DNA of 64,000 bases from an uncultured Peptococcaceae bacterium (GCA_900552455.1 URZX01000010.1:1-64000), one strand, 5' to 3'. Counted from the first letter of the stretch, positions 42,618 to 51,430 are shown. Notes: generated by a model from the letters alone, not told the origin. Translations and numbers: made by a program.

Positions 42618-44084
42618 ATGAGCGAAAAGTCTATTCCTACTCAAGTGAAGCTAGGAATCTCTCCAGCTTACATTATCAATAGTATTATTACGCTGGCGAT
42701 CATGATCGGTTTCAAATATATTTGCCCGGTCGTTGATCCATTGACGCCACTTGGCGTTGAGATTCTTGGTATCTTCATTGGTACGCTCTATGGCTGGCTG
42801 GTCGTTGGTAATGTTGTTTGGCCTAGTATCGCCTGCCTGGTGTTGATGGGGCTGACCGACTACACGACGGTACAGGATTCGTTTGCAAGTGGCTTTGGTA
42901 ACAATACTGTTCTCCTGATGCTCTTTTTCTTCCTTTTTACAAATATCCTGAACTCGGCTGGTATTATCGAATTTGTTGCTGAATGGATTGCGACCAGAAA
43001 GATCGCCTATGGGAAACCTTGGATGCTGTCTGTTCTTCTGATGATTGCTGGTATTGTCTGCTTCTTCATGGTATCTGCAACGGCAGCCTGCCTTGTTATG
43101 ATCCCTCTGATCCAAAGTATCGCTACAATCTATGGCTTTAAGCCTGGAGATAAATGGCCGATGCTGATGCTGACTGGTCTTGTCTACATTGGCTCTACGA
43201 GCTATTTGATCCTGCCTTTTAAGTCTCTGCCACTGATCGTGTTCGGCGTGTATGAAGCGAATACTGGTGAATCCATTGCCATGGGGCCATTTATGGTCGT
43301 TATCGCTGCTTCCACGGTTGTTGCTTTTGTGCTTTTCATGCTTTGGGTGAAGTTTATTGTAAAGCCTGACGTAAAACCTATTGTTGATTGCAAGATCGAT
43401 CCTAACAAAGAAATGAAGCTGACCAGTTATCAGAAATTTGTTCTTGGTTACTTTGTTGTCGTTCTTCTGCTTTTGGTTATCCCCAACCTGCTGCCAGCTA
43501 CCATTCCTGGCGTAGGTGTGCTGAAGAACATTGGTAATGTTGGTATTCTGGCTATTGCAGTGGTATTCTTTGTGGCCTGCCAGTTTAAGGGCGGCATCAC
43601 CTTCAATCAGTTGTTTGCAAAAAATGTATCCTGGAATATTATTTTCCTGCTCGCTGCTGCCATGTCGATTTCTGGTGCGTTCACTTCTGAAGAAGCCGGT
43701 ATCTCTGCATGGATTACCAGTGTTGTTACCCCTATTGTTGAAGGAAAGAGCCCATTCATGTTCATCGTTATCATCAGCATTATCTGCTGCATCCTGACGA
43801 ATGTTGCCAATAACCAGGCCGTTTGCGTGCTCTTTACCCCTATTGTTCTTTCTATTGGTACTGCGCTCGGTGCAAACCTGCCAACTCTGATTTCCTGCAT
43901 GATGGCAGCCTGCAACGTTGGTATGATCACACCTCCTGCCAGCGCTACCGGTGCTATGCTTCATGGTGACAAAGACTGGGTCCCAGGCAAATCTGCATAT
44001 ATTAACGGGACGGTTTGCAGTTTGTTCAATTTGATCGTTACGATCTTTATCATCTATCCTCTTGGCTCGCTGCTGTTGGGCTAA
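42618..44084 (+). CDS. SLC13/DASS-type anion permease 3 of the array
   Basis: A 488-residue membrane protein highly similar along its whole length to permease 2 (by eye well over half of residues are identical), so a tandem duplication. The same signatures recur, ending P-P-A-S-A-T-G-A-M-L-H-G in the final re-entrant region where permease 2 has P-P-A-T-T-L-S-A-L-L-H-S. AAGGGGTG precedes the ATG. It is followed 163 bases later by ene-reductase A2, with a hairpin without T run between them, so partial co-transcription is possible. Confidence 0.83.
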   Translation: MSEKSIPTQVKLGISPAYIINSIITLAIMIGFKYICPVVDPLTPLGVEILGIFIGTLYGWLVVGNVVWPSIACLVLMGLTDYTTVQDSFASGFGNNTVLLMLFFFLFTNILNSAGIIEFVAEWIATRKIAYGKPWMLSVLLMIAGIVCFFMVSATAACLVMIPLIQSIATIYGFKPGDKWPMLMLTGLVYIGSTSYLILPFKSLPLIVFGVYEANTGESIAMGPFMVVIAASTVVAFVLFMLWVKFIVKPDVKPIVDCKIDPNKEMKLTSYQKFVLGYFVVVLLLLVIPNLLPATIPGVGVLKNIGNVGILAIAVVFFVACQFKGGITFNQLFAKNVSWNIIFLLAAAMSISGAFTSEEAGISAWITSVVTPIVEGKSPFMFIVIISIICCILTNVANNQAVCVLFTPIVLSIGTALGANLPTLISCMMAACNVGMITPPASATGAMLHGDKDWVPGKSAYINGTVCSLFNLIVTIFIIYPLGSLLLG

Positions 44085-44165
44085 GCATTCCTTAAATGGA
44101 ATTTATAATGAGCACGGAAAAATGGCGCTTGTTATAAATTCTGGCGAATAACACGCTATAAAAAC

Positions 44166-44193
44166 GCTGTTCTCGCATGAGAGCGAGAACAGC
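44166..44193. repeat. Inverted repeat between permease 3 and ene-reductase A2
   Basis: GCTGTTCTCG / CGAGAACAGC, ten-base perfect arms with an eight-base loop. No T run on the plus strand; A4 on the 5' side. Confidence 0.5.
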
Positions 44194-44247
44194 GCTATAC
44201 TTAAAGAGTCAATTAGTTTCAGAATAAAGTGATAAAGGAGCGATATT

Positions 44248-46251
44248 ATGTCAAAACCTGCGTATAAAGAAAAGTATCCGCATTTGTTTGATCCACTTGT
44301 TATCAAACGCGGGAAAAATGAAGTTGTTTTCAACAATCGTATCATGATGTCTCCTGTTGGTATCGTTGCCACGGGTGGTGGTGCTGATAATGGCCGTATC
44401 AATATTTTCGGCGTTGAGCACTGGACCGAATTCATTCGTGGTGGATTCTCTTCCGTTGCCTTGCCAATGGAGATTCCAAAGGAAGGTGCGCATGCAGGCG
44501 TGTTCAATATGGATGTTGATGATGTCAACTATATGAATATGCATCTCTTGCAGCGTTCTGTTCATGCTTATAATGGGAAAACCTTTGCTGAATTGATTCA
44601 CGGCGGCCGTTGCATGGTCGCTAAGGGCTTGGAACTGAAAGCTGCTGCTGATGGCGAGTATCAGGGTAAGCCTGTCAAAGGTATGGATCGCGATGATATG
44701 GAAGAGGTTCTTCAGCTTTGCCGTGAATTTGCAAGCCAGGCGCGACGCTCTGGTTTTGATGGCATCATGGTGCACATGGCGCATGGTTGGCTTTTCCATG
44801 ATTTCCTGTCACCAATCACCAACACACGCACCGATGAATTTGGCGGCTCTGTAGAAAATCGTTGCCGCTTCCCAATTATGGCGCTGAAAGCTATCCGCGA
44901 TGTCATCGGCGATGATCTTATCATTGAGTTGCGTCTCAATGGTAACGACGAAATGGAAGGTGGCATTTTGCCAGAAGACGCTGCTCAACAGGTTCTGCTT
45001 TTGCAGGATTATGTTGATATGATCCATATTACCTGTGGTACGCGCGTCGACGTTACAAGCCGTCCAAAGATGCATCCAACCAACTATTTCCCAACAGAAC
45101 ACAATGCGTATGCCAGCGAGATCATCAAGAATACGCCGGGCGTTAAGATTCCTATTGGTGTTGTCGGCGCAATCCAGGATCCAGCGCGTGCAGAAGCGTT
45201 GCTGGCGGATGGCAAAGCGGATTATGTTCTCATGGCGCGTGCAGCCATCGCTGACCATGATTGGGTTAATAAAGTTAAAGAAGGTCGCGAAGAAGATATT
45301 CGTCCATGCCTGCGTTGCTGCTACTGCCTTGACCACGGACGTCGTAAGGCTCGAGTTGCTGGCAAAGAACTGGCGATGGCTACTGAAGTCAGTTTCGACC
45401 GTCGTTGCGTAGTCAATCCGCTGTCTATGCAGGGCATCAGTAAGGAATTGTTCCCAAAACCAACCAAGCTCAAAAAGATCGCCGTTATCGGTGGTGGTCC
45501 TGCTGGGATGAACGCAGCATTGTCTGCTGGTGATCGCGGACATGATGTCACACTTATCGAAAAGACTGATAAACTCGGCGGTCAGGCATTGCTCTCTGAT
45601 GGGCTCTGGTTCAAGAAAGAAATGAAGGCTTATCATGAATGGCTGGAACGCCAGGTCAAGAAGCATCCTCATATCAAACTGCTCATGGAAACTGAAGCGA
45701 CGCCTGAACTGATCAGCGAAATGGATGTTGATGCAGCCATCGTTGCAGTTGGTGCAGAGCAGATTGTTCCACCAATTCCAGGCATTGAAAATGCAACCAT
45801 GGCTTTCGATGTTTTTGGTAATGAAGATAAACTCGGTAAGAAAGTGGTTATTATTGGCGGTGGCGACATCGGTTGTGAATTATCGATCCATCTTTCCGGC
45901 CTCGGTCATGAATGCAGTGTTGTTGAAATGACGCATTTTGTAGCCGGTAATGCAGAGTTGACTGAACGCATGTCGATTCTTGAATGGATGGATCAGGAGA
46001 AGGTCACAACTTATCTTGATACTCAGGCCATGGAAATTACCGCCAGTGGTGTTAAGATCAAGAATGCTGATGGCGAACAGTTCCTTGACGCTGACAGCGT
46101 TATCGTTAGCACAGGGACTCGTGCGCTCACCGAAGTGCGTGACTCTTTCAAAGATGTTGCTTTCGATGTTATCAATATCGGGGACTGCAAGAAAGCGTCC
46201 AATATGCAGAACGCTGTTGAAACCGGTTTCGATGCAGGATATATCCTTTAA
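44248..46251 (+). CDS. Ene-reductase A2 (OYE-FAD-Fe/S family)
   Basis: A 667-residue type A paralogue closest to the enzyme at 33750. They share H-G-G-x-C-M, G-x-P-V-K-G-M-D-x-x-D-M-E-E, L-D-H-G-R-R-K and a 26-residue gap to the last cluster Cys. H-G-W-L-F-H-D-F-L-S-P again has Trp in place of the proton-donor Tyr. Both Rossmann motifs are intact (V-I-G-G-G-P-A-G, I-G-G-G-D-I-G). AAAGGAG precedes ATG 44248. It lies after permease 3 and before LysR 3. Cytosolic; substrate unknown. Confidence 0.87.
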   Translation: MSKPAYKEKYPHLFDPLVIKRGKNEVVFNNRIMMSPVGIVATGGGADNGRINIFGVEHWTEFIRGGFSSVALPMEIPKEGAHAGVFNMDVDDVNYMNMHLLQRSVHAYNGKTFAELIHGGRCMVAKGLELKAAADGEYQGKPVKGMDRDDMEEVLQLCREFASQARRSGFDGIMVHMAHGWLFHDFLSPITNTRTDEFGGSVENRCRFPIMALKAIRDVIGDDLIIELRLNGNDEMEGGILPEDAAQQVLLLQDYVDMIHITCGTRVDVTSRPKMHPTNYFPTEHNAYASEIIKNTPGVKIPIGVVGAIQDPARAEALLADGKADYVLMARAAIADHDWVNKVKEGREEDIRPCLRCCYCLDHGRRKARVAGKELAMATEVSFDRRCVVNPLSMQGISKELFPKPTKLKKIAVIGGGPAGMNAALSAGDRGHDVTLIEKTDKLGGQALLSDGLWFKKEMKAYHEWLERQVKKHPHIKLLMETEATPELISEMDVDAAIVAVGAEQIVPPIPGIENATMAFDVFGNEDKLGKKVVIIGGGDIGCELSIHLSGLGHECSVVEMTHFVAGNAELTERMSILEWMDQEKVTTYLDTQAMEITASGVKIKNADGEQFLDADSVIVSTGTRALTEVRDSFKDVAFDVINIGDCKKASNMQNAVETGFDAGYIL

Positions 46252-46341
46252 TTTGTCACCCTTCTCAATGTATGGTAAAGTATTGTAATGAGTAAAGCTG
46301 CTATTACCATTAACAACGAATAAGAATGAGGGGGCTTCGCT

Positions 46342-47286
46342 ATGAGATTGGAACAACTTCGTTATTTGATTGAGATTGCAAATAGTAAATCGATCAACAA
46401 GGCTGCACATAATCTCTATATTACTCAGCCAGCTCTGAGCATCGCCATTAATTCTTTGGAAGAAGAGCTCAATTATCCGCTCCTTACTCGTACCAAAAAG
46501 GGCGTCATTCTCACGGAGGATGGCGCTCGGGTGGTGCAGGATGCGCAACGGATTATGGATATTATTCAGAACTGGTATCTATCTGAGGACAAAGAATATA
46601 CGCTCAGCGGAAATGTACACATCCAGGCGACGCCCTCTGTTTGTGTTGCGATGTCGAACACGATCATTTTGGAATTGCAAAAGAAATATCCGAACTTGTC
46701 TGTGTTTATGTACGCTTCGACGCCACAGCACATGTTGCGCTTAATTTCGAACAGTGCTGTAAACATCGGGGTTAGCTCATATTCGCAGGAGAAGGAAGAG
46801 GATTTTTTGAAGGAGGCCGCACATCGAGAGTTGACCGTCGAAAAGCTGGTTGAAGATGAACGCTGCCTTTTGCTTAGCAGCAAGAATCCTTTGGCTAAGA
46901 AAGAGTTTCTGACCAAGGACGAACTAAAACAGCTGACACTGGCTTATTATTCTGACATGACAGATGACATATCGGAGTTTTATCGCGTATATTTTAATCC
47001 TGATCGAGCATTTCGACTCGATAGCCGCGAGAGTATTTTCCAGCTTGTTGCAGAAGATGGCGCAGCGGCAATTTTCCCAGAAATGACGACACGTAGCAGT
47101 TACTTCTTGAAAAGCGGACTGATTCAGGCAATTCCGGTGAAGGATTTAGAGACAAGGATCAGTTACTATCTGATTTATCCGGATCTGAAAAATTTGTCTA
47201 TCAATGAAATCCGCATGCTGGATATTATCCGTGAAAAATTTACCTGCTGCCTGACAAATGGCAGCGCCTGTGAATGTATTGAATAG
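46342..47286 (+). CDS. LysR-family regulator 3 of the ene-reductase array
   Basis: A 314-residue LysR protein (helix-turn-helix A-H-N-L-Y-I-T-Q-P-A-L-S-I-A-I-N-S-L-E). It is on the same strand 90 bases after ene-reductase A2 and 60 bases before B2, with no terminator seen on either side, so it is probably part of an A2-LysR-B2 transcription unit. GAGGGGG precedes the ATG. Confidence 0.87.
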   Translation: MRLEQLRYLIEIANSKSINKAAHNLYITQPALSIAINSLEEELNYPLLTRTKKGVILTEDGARVVQDAQRIMDIIQNWYLSEDKEYTLSGNVHIQATPSVCVAMSNTIILELQKKYPNLSVFMYASTPQHMLRLISNSAVNIGVSSYSQEKEEDFLKEAAHRELTVEKLVEDERCLLLSSKNPLAKKEFLTKDELKQLTLAYYSDMTDDISEFYRVYFNPDRAFRLDSRESIFQLVAEDGAAAIFPEMTTRSSYFLKSGLIQAIPVKDLETRISYYLIYPDLKNLSINEIRMLDIIREKFTCCLTNGSACECIE

Positions 47287-47346
47287 CGCTTTTGCGCTTC
47301 AATGTTATCTCCTGTCCCACTATGTTTTACGAAAAGGAGTAGAACC

Positions 47347-49347
47347 ATGAAACCAACCTATAAAGAAAAATACCCACACCTTTTTGAGCCAATGTATGTT
47401 GGCAAGAATAAGGTCCGCTTCAACAACCGTGCTTGCATGGCGCCTATTGGGTCCATTGCCACTGGTGGCGGCGAGATGAGCGAAGGCCGCATTTCTCAGA
47501 ACGGTATTGATCAGTGCATGAACTATATCCGTGGCGGTTTTTCCACTGTTGCTCTGCCAATGGAAGTGCCTATTGATGGCGGGCATGAGCACATGTTCAA
47601 TCTCAATCCTAAAACCTGCAACCAGATGCAGTTCCATCTTTTGCAGCGTTCCGTACATGCTTATCGCGGACTGACTTTTGCAGAATTGCTGCACTGCGGT
47701 CCATTTGTTAACCTGCCGGATTACCCACGCCTTGGCGCGGATACTTATGTGACCAACGGTTATCCTGTTAAGGCAGCTACTCTCGAAGATATGAAAGGCA
47801 TCTGCGATCTTTTCGCACAGTATGCACTTTGGGCAAAGATCGCCCGCTTCGACGGACTTATGATCCACATGGCACACGGCTGGCTTTTCAACCAGTTCCT
47901 TTCTCCGCTCACCAACCATCGTACAGATGAATTTGGCGGTTCCGTCGAAAATCGCTGCCGCTTCCCAATGATGGTTCTGAAGGCTATTCGCGATGCAGTT
48001 GGCGACGATCTGCTTATCGAGCTCCGTCTTAATGGTAATGACGAAGTTGAAGGCGGTATTCTGCCGGAAGACGCTGCACAGCAGGTTCTGATTCTGCAGG
48101 AATATGCTGATATGATTCATATTACCTGCGGTCACCGTGTCGACGCGCTGAGCCGTCCAAAACAGCATCCAAGCAACTTCTTCCCAATGGCACACAATGC
48201 TTATGCGTCTGAAATCGTCAAGAACACTCCTGGTGTTCATATTCCAATTGGTGTTGTTGGCGCTATCTATACGCCAGAAGTTGCTGAAGAAGTACTGGCA
48301 AAGGGCCAGGCTGACTATGTACTCATGGCACGTTCTGCTATGGCTGACCCTGAAATCATCAAGAAGGCCAAGGAAGGTCGCGAAGACGATATTCGTCCAT
48401 GTCTGCGTTGCAACTATTGCATGGACCATGGTCGTCGCGAAGCGCTGACTACCGAGCTGCATCTGCTCAGTCATCCAAGCTATGACCGTCATTGCGCTAC
48501 CAATCCGCTTGCGTTCCAGAGCTTGTCCAAGCGCGATTTCCCACCAGCTGAGCGCGTAAAACGTATTGCTGTTGTTGGTGGTGGTGTTGCTGGCATGGAA
48601 GCAGCACTCGCTGCTGCGGAACGCGGTCACGAGGTTATTATCTACGAAAAGACCGACAAGCTTGGCGGTCAGGCATTGCTTTCTGACGTTATGTGGTTTA
48701 AGAAAGAAATGAAGCTGTTCCACGAATATCTCGAACGTCAGGTGCGTAAACGTCAAAACATTATTGTAAACCTCAATACTGAATGCACTCCGGAAATTAT
48801 TGACGATCTCGATCCAGATGCTGTCATTGTAGCGGTCGGCGCAGAACAGGTTGTGCCAAATATTCCTGGCGTTGAAAAAGCTGTCATGAGTTTTGATGTA
48901 TTTGGTCATGAAGAAGAAAACGTCAAAGGTAAAAAAGTTGCTATCATTGGCGGCGGGGATATCGGCGTAGAACTTGGCATCTACCTTAACGAACTTGGTC
49001 ATGAATGCACCATCGTTGAGATGGGTCACTATATTGCTCCAAAAGCACAGCTCACCGAAAGAATTTCCTATCTTGAATGGCTTGAACAGGAAAAGGTTCA
49101 GACAATGGTTGATACCAAGTGTGTTGAAATTACCGACAAGGGCGCTGTTATTGAAGATGCTGATGGCAATCAGAAGTTGCTTGAAGCAGACACCGTCATT
49201 ATTGCTGTTGGCACCAAATCTCTTGCTGAAGAGCGTGACAAATTTATTGATACTGCTTTCGATGTCATTAACGTTGGTGACTGCGTCAAAGCTTCCAGCA
49301 TTGTACATGCTGTTCACACTGGCTTCGATGCAGGCTGGACCCTCTAA
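47347..49347 (+). CDS. Ene-reductase B2 (OYE-FAD-Fe/S family)
   Basis: A 666-residue type B paralogue of the enzyme at 38772. They share V-P-I-D-G-G-H-E-H-M-F-N, N-P-K-T-C-N-Q-M, H-C-G-P and C-L-R-C-N-Y-C-M-D with 24 residues to the last Cys. H-G-W-L-F-N-Q-F-L-S-P keeps the Trp substitution. The NAD(P)H-domain loop has a short insertion (G-H-E-E-E-N-V-K-G-K-K) relative to the others. ATG 47347 follows AAAAGGAG; an upstream in-frame ATG (47302) lacks a site and would add residues absent from the paralogues. Last gene of the array, followed by a terminator. Confidence 0.87.
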   Translation: MKPTYKEKYPHLFEPMYVGKNKVRFNNRACMAPIGSIATGGGEMSEGRISQNGIDQCMNYIRGGFSTVALPMEVPIDGGHEHMFNLNPKTCNQMQFHLLQRSVHAYRGLTFAELLHCGPFVNLPDYPRLGADTYVTNGYPVKAATLEDMKGICDLFAQYALWAKIARFDGLMIHMAHGWLFNQFLSPLTNHRTDEFGGSVENRCRFPMMVLKAIRDAVGDDLLIELRLNGNDEVEGGILPEDAAQQVLILQEYADMIHITCGHRVDALSRPKQHPSNFFPMAHNAYASEIVKNTPGVHIPIGVVGAIYTPEVAEEVLAKGQADYVLMARSAMADPEIIKKAKEGREDDIRPCLRCNYCMDHGRREALTTELHLLSHPSYDRHCATNPLAFQSLSKRDFPPAERVKRIAVVGGGVAGMEAALAAAERGHEVIIYEKTDKLGGQALLSDVMWFKKEMKLFHEYLERQVRKRQNIIVNLNTECTPEIIDDLDPDAVIVAVGAEQVVPNIPGVEKAVMSFDVFGHEEENVKGKKVAIIGGGDIGVELGIYLNELGHECTIVEMGHYIAPKAQLTERISYLEWLEQEKVQTMVDTKCVEITDKGAVIEDADGNQKLLEADTVIIAVGTKSLAEERDKFIDTAFDVINVGDCVKASSIVHAVHTGFDAGWTL

Positions 49348-49403
49348 TCACTTTTGCAAAGGAACACTGACATATATTTCTCATCCTCTATAAAATATAG
49401 CTG

Positions 49404-49452
49404 AAAAGCCTCTGCCCTCAGGAAGTGCGATCCTGTTGGGTAGAGGTTTTCC
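49404..49452. terminator. Bidirectional terminator at the end of the array
   Basis: AAAAGCCTCTGCCC.../GGGTAGAGGTTTT long stem-loop between the plus-strand reductase gene and the converging regulator gene. Confidence 0.75.
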
Positions 49453-49458
49453 ATTTGG

Positions 49459-50133
49459 TTATAATTTCCCTTGCAGCACATAGCCGGCGCTGTGGATGAA
49501 GCGGATGGTGGCTGGGGCTTGGAGCTGGGAGAGCTTTTTGCGGAGGTTGGAGATGTGGACCCAGAGGGTGTTCATGCTGATGTTGCTGTCCCAGCCCCAG
49601 ATGTGGGCGATGAGTTTATCTGTGGGCAGGATGACGCCGGGAGTGGTGAGGAGCATTTCGAGAATCTGGTATTCTTTTCCGCTGAGTCGGCAGGAGCGAT
49701 CGGCGTGGTGCAAGGTGCAGGCGGTGCGGTCAAGGGTCAGTCCGTAAGCGGACAGGAGGTCGGGGGTGTAGGTGGGGCGACGGCGCAAAATGGCGCGCAG
49801 ATGGGCGAGAAGTTCGGCGTTTGTGAAGGGCTTTGTGAGACAGTCGTCGGCTCCGGCGTCCAGAGCTGTGATGATGGCTGGGCGGCTGCTTTCGGCGAAC
49901 AGCAGCAGCGCGGGGGTGGCGATGTGTTCCTGGCGCAGCTGCGCGATGATGGCGAGGTTGTCATCCTCTGCCAGGGTATTGTCGAGGAGGAGTCCGTCGT
50001 ATTCGCCGGTTTCGGCGTAGGCGAGGGTGTCGGCGGCGGTGGTGACGCTGTCGAAAAGATAATTGGCTCGATGAAGGAGACGGGCAAGTGTGGTGTGTAG
50101 CTGGTGGTCGCTGGTGGCGAGTAAGAGACGCAT
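49459..50133 (-). CDS. Orphan OmpR-family response regulator
   Basis: A 224-residue two-domain regulator. The receiver domain (1-115) has the phospho-acceptor Asp in L-L-L-D-N-T and the conserved Lys in T-K-P-F, but the usual acidic pair near the N-terminus reads S-D-H. The OmpR-type winged helix (130-224) shows L-S-G-K-E-Y-Q-I-L-E-M-L and R-F-I-H-S-A-G-Y-V-L. No histidine kinase gene lies next to it. A TATAAT -10 (50167-50172, minus strand) precedes it. CTTAAG-type half-sites repeated at 11 bp occur upstream of it and upstream of the lipoprotein gene at 50745, so both may be its targets. Confidence 0.85.
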   Translation of the reverse strand: MRLLLATSDHQLHTTLARLLHRANYLFDSVTTAADTLAYAETGEYDGLLLDNTLAEDDNLAIIAQLRQEHIATPALLLFAESSRPAIITALDAGADDCLTKPFTNAELLAHLRAILRRRPTYTPDLLSAYGLTLDRTACTLHHADRSCRLSGKEYQILEMLLTTPGVILPTDKLIAHIWGWDSNISMNTLWVHISNLRKKLSQLQAPATIRFIHSAGYVLQGKL

Positions 50134-50297
50134 GAGAAAAAAATCTCCTTTTATAGAATGTCTCTCATTATAGATGGTTGTTGTGGAGAAGCGCTGAATT
50201 GTGGCTTAAGAAAATGTGAAGACTGGGTGGTGGCGGTCCTGACATTTTCCCGAGAGGATCTGGACAGGATCGTCAGTACTTGTTAAAGGGCATTTGC

Positions 50298-50303
50298 TAT
50301 AAT
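50298..50303 (+). promoter_or_regulatory. Extended -10 promoter of the candidate ncRNA
   Basis: TTTGC-TATAAT, an extended -10 element (TG one base upstream) with no strong -35. Start of transcription would be near 50310. Confidence 0.6.
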
Positions 50304-50309
50304 AAAGAC

Positions 50310-50590
50310 AGTAAGTTGTCGCCTTACGAAGGGATGCTGTCCTCCCTGAGATGTGTCGAAGTGACAGTCTAAAATCTCCGCCTGCGGGCGTTTATATACA
50401 AACGAGGCCATTGCCCCGTTTCCTTTGCCAAGTTGCTGTTGATATTTCGGTCATCGTGCACTCCTGACGCTGCGGCGAATGCTGCGGATGAGCCTGCAGG
50501 AGTCGCGGCGACAATGACCCTCCAGCATCCATATATTAAACCCACTCGGGCGCAGTCCAAAATGGCGGACTGCGCCCGAGCCCATTTTAC
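50310..50590 (+). ncRNA. Candidate structured non-coding RNA (possible 6S RNA)
   Basis: About 280 bases without a plausible gene. A closing helix GGATGCTG (50332-50339) / CAGCATCC (50523-50530) encloses about 180 bases. Inside are a GGTCAT / ATGACC helix continued by ACTCCTG / CAGGAGT, and a small TGTC...GACA hairpin. A 14-bp perfect terminator stem (50545-50580) ends it. The 5' part CTGAGATGTGTCGAAG has some likeness to the 5' end of E. coli 6S RNA (CTGAGATGTTCGCAAG). The length of the closed domain also fits 6S, but I cannot confirm it. Conserved cores of tmRNA, SRP RNA and RNase P RNA are absent. Confidence 0.45.
50545..50590 (+). terminator. Terminator of the candidate ncRNA
   Basis: CTCGGGCGCAGTCC / GGACTGCGCCCGAG perfect 14-bp stem, followed by CCCATTTT. 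Confidence 0.7.
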
Positions 50591-50647
50591 AGATATATTT
50601 TGTGAAGATCATGGAGAATCTGTGGTGATGCGGTAAAAGGGCGTTTT

Positions 50648-50680
50648 CTTAAGGCGATCTTTAGGGCGCAGGGCTATACT
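50648..50680 (+). promoter_or_regulatory. Response-regulator-type promoter of the lipoprotein gene
   Basis: CTTAAGG (50648-50654) and CTTTAGG (50659-50665) are direct repeats with an 11-bp period ending nine bases before TATACT (50675-50680), replacing the -35 box. This is the arrangement of PhoB/OmpR-type activated promoters. Confidence 0.5.
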
Positions 50681-50744
50681 ACACGCGTCGATCGGGAAAC
50701 CGGCCGACGATCTTATGCGAGATTATGAAAGAAGGTATTTACAA

Positions 50745-51344
50745 ATGAAAACATCCAGAAAAATAGTGGCAATGCTCATGATCGCCCTCGTTGCGGTTTT
50801 TGCCTTTGCGGGCTGCAGCAGCTCGAGCGGCAAGGCGCACAATACGGCGTCCAGCGCAAAGCAGGAAACAAAGTCGGAAAGCAAAAGCGAGAAAAGTATT
50901 TCGTCCAAGGAAACAGCCAGCGCGCTGATGATCGGCAAGATCACGAACATCAACGGCAAGGAACTGACGCTGGATCTCTACAAATCCGACAAGGATGTCA
51001 CTGAGGTGAAGGATATTGATGCTGCAGCGCTTACGGACACTGGCGAAGGCGAAACGGTTGCTCTCCAGGACGATGTTGTTGTCGAAAGCCAGTCCAATGG
51101 TGTGACCCAGACGGCAGCTGCAGACAACCTCGCTGTTGGGGATATGGTTGCGATCAGCAATGATGGCGGCCAGCGCATCACGATCCTTGAAGCCGACGAC
51201 AGCGCTTCTGCGAGCGAAGCAAGCCCTTCAGAATCGACAGACGCAGCAGAAAATACGAGCAAAGCTGAGAAGAGCAGCACAGTGCCAACTGCTGCCAAAA
51301 CAGCGCCGGCTTCCAATCCTATTGATACTGTCACGATCAAATAA
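50745..51344 (+). CDS. Secreted lipoprotein of unknown function
   Basis: A 199-residue protein. The signal peptide has K-T-S-R-K, a hydrophobic core and the lipobox A-F-A-G-C, giving a lipid-anchored protein outside the membrane. A Ser/Lys-rich linker (25-55) follows, then a small beta domain (I-G-K-I-T-N-I-N-G-K-E-L-T-L-D-L and V-G-D-M-V-A-I-S) like that in several short Firmicutes exported proteins, and a low-complexity Ser/Ala/Glu tail. ATG 50745 follows AAGAAGG. Its promoter carries 11-bp direct repeats, suggesting control by the nearby orphan response regulator. Confidence 0.78.
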   Translation: MKTSRKIVAMLMIALVAVFAFAGCSSSSGKAHNTASSAKQETKSESKSEKSISSKETASALMIGKITNINGKELTLDLYKSDKDVTEVKDIDAAALTDTGEGETVALQDDVVVESQSNGVTQTAAADNLAVGDMVAISNDGGQRITILEADDSASASEASPSESTDAAENTSKAEKSSTVPTAAKTAPASNPIDTVTIK

Positions 51345-51365
51345 CGATCATCCTCCATTATGCTG

Positions 51366-51404
51366 CAGAGACGCCGCCCAAAAGTTGGGCGGCGTCTCTG
51401 TTTG
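51366..51404 (+). terminator. Terminator of the lipoprotein gene
   Basis: AGAGACGCCGCCCA / TGGGCGGCGTCTCT perfect 14-bp stem followed by GTTT; strong hairpin, short T run. Confidence 0.75.
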
Positions 51405-51430
51405 CGCTTGCGCAGTGCCTGTGGTATGAT
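51402..51430 (+). promoter_or_regulatory. Promoter of the cytochrome-like membrane protein gene
   Basis: TTGCGC (51402-51407), 17-base spacer, TATGAT (51425-51430). Confidence 0.65.

Noticed and set aside
50369..50560. Minus-strand 63-codon frame, and a 20-codon ATG frame within it resembling a leader peptide
   Set aside because: Both lie in the candidate ncRNA, whose promoter and terminator read on the plus strand; no ribosome binding site fits convincingly.
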